Shown in pieces: positions 62,820 through 64,000 of a stretch of 64,000 bases of DNA. The notes beneath the pieces are model-generated. The model searched no databases, was not told the origin of the DNA, and was given only the letters and a program-made list of their open reading frames with translations. The stretch spans positions 66,740,914 through 66,804,913 of the forward strand of contig CM019236.1 in the NCBI GenBank assembly GCA_009741485.1, in the 5' to 3' direction. A program made the translations under genes and the position numbers. Position 1 is the stretch's first letter. Each line of letters opens with the position of its first letter. The DNA is from Malurus cyaneus samueli (lineage: Eukaryota > Chordata > Aves > Passeriformes > Maluridae).

Positions 62820-64000
62820 TTTAGGAAATACAGCCTTATATGAGGCTTTATTGGTAGTGTTGCCTTGAAAGGCCAGTTTTTAATATGACACAGACACGGT
62901 TAAGGGGATAAAAGGGTTTTACCTCGGTATTTTGGATCCAGGTGCACATTGAGGAACAAAATGCACACATTAACACGTATACAATTTTTAACAGGAATTA
63001 GCATTCTATCTAGGATTCCCCAATAAAAACTTAACAAATGACAGTAATGTCCCCTATTCTAATGAACCCCCCCAGATGAGGCCAGACCCAGTTTACACAA
63101 GATGTCTGGACAGAAGGCTTCACCAAGGCTGGAGCCTCAGGTTTAAGATAGCACAGGGTAACTGACTCCTTCCTTGGATAGTTTGTCTCTCTGCCCAGAA
63201 AAACGCCTAAACTAAGCTGGGATATCAAGCTTCAGATTACAAGCATGTGGGGTACAGGCGGATGCATAGAGGGTACAGAAAGCGTAAAAAGGAAAAGCAA
63301 AAATCATCAAGGCATCAGTAGCATAAGTTATATGCACAAAAAGAAGTAGGATATATTGAAGCATTTAAAAGTTTGAATAAAATATTGGAAGAGAAAGACA
63401 GTAAAGAGATTAAGAGAAGACTGTTACTTTCTCTGAATCTCTCTGAATTATGAGGGGAAAACAAAGACCAAGGCGGAAATAAGAAAAACATAATGCAACA
63501 GGCTAAGTTTTTGAGAACATATACAAAAGCATACACCAAATATACAATGTCGCTCTATTATCTGCCACCCAGCATGCCAAAGGTATCTGTTCTATTTCCA
63601 ATACGTTCTCTGTATTGAGCAGCAGCACTACCAATTTTACCCATAGCGACTTACACACACACGAAAACGCTCATTTCCGTATACTTGAGTGTATCACACA
63701 CACTCAATTCTGTCAAACCAAACTGCCTTGATCTTCGATTCAGCCTAAAAATGAACACAACCAAATAAGGTTAGTAGGTAAAACCCCTGATCCAATCGTC
63801 TCCTCGTCATTACCTGCATAATGATGAACCAATAGGTCCAAGGGGACCATTTAGTTTTAACACTTACTATTAGAAGATTAACTACAAGCTGTAGAAAACA
63901 CTGCTGCACGGATTTCTACTTGTTTATAACGCATAAACCTCTAAATACTGAAAAGTAATTTTAAATCTGAGCTGAAGCTTTATAATCATCTGCAGACCTC
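62820..64000 (-). other. Unassigned region with some LTR-like traits
   Basis: Read on the minus strand, the region has CCAAT-like motifs (gacctattggttcatc near 63830), a 28-codon ATG frame at 63644-63558 in strong start context, and AATAAA hexamers near 63020 and 62850. These are weak hints of a degraded retroviral element. No retroviral protein motif, LTR pair or primer-binding site was recognised. The right end is cut by the window. Confidence 0.25.

Noticed and set aside
1..64000. tRNA, rRNA, CRISPR array or bacterial operon
   Set aside because: No B-box-like tRNA core, no rRNA blocks, no regularly spaced repeats with unique spacers, and no closely packed genes with ribosome-binding sites.

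Overview
The window looks like nuclear DNA from a bird, most likely a songbird (passerine). It is AT-rich and mostly unique, with no bacterial-style gene packing. It carries many fragments of the CR1 non-LTR retrotransposon in both orientations, including the typical avian CR1 3' end (…ggtcccttccaaccca…). It also holds one solo LTR at 36.3-36.9 kb whose edges resemble a common passerine ERVL-type LTR. These identifications come from recall of the families, not from a database search.

Layout. 0-4.1 kb: a 147-bp-period direct repeat at the left edge, a related noisy copy near 3.4-3.7 kb, and a decayed GATA-type microsatellite at 1.3-1.75 kb. 4.1-4.7 kb: an LTR-like stretch of uncertain family. 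4.7-10.7 kb: mostly unique DNA with one CR1. 10.7-18.4 kb: a CR1 interrupted by a purine microsatellite, then a direct tandem duplication of about 3.65 kb (10965-14612 and 14613-18381). The second copy differs mainly by very many small insertions and deletions, as in unpolished long-read sequence. 18.4-20.1 kb: unique DNA. 20.1-20.6 kb: a long TGTC/TGTA tetranucleotide array. 20.6-62.8 kb: a gene-poor expanse with an old CR1 ORF2 relic (28.4-29.3 kb), two younger plus-strand CR1 3' ends (33.3-33.5 and 37.5-37.8 kb), the solo LTR, a minus-strand CR1 (38.9-39.4 kb) and several homopolymer or low-complexity tracts. 62.8-64.0 kb: unassigned sequence with some LTR-like traits.

No confident protein-coding gene, tRNA, rRNA or CRISPR array was found. 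Nearly all longer open frames fall in simple repeats or CR1, or lack a convincing start. Three plus-strand places pair a good splice-acceptor sequence with a short open frame (40021, 60538 and 61973); they could be exons of an unseen gene but are unproven. The window is best read as intergenic DNA or a large intron. I found no convincing new biological system. The strongest unusual signal is the tandem duplication with its indel-riddled second copy, which probably reflects assembly quality at least in part.
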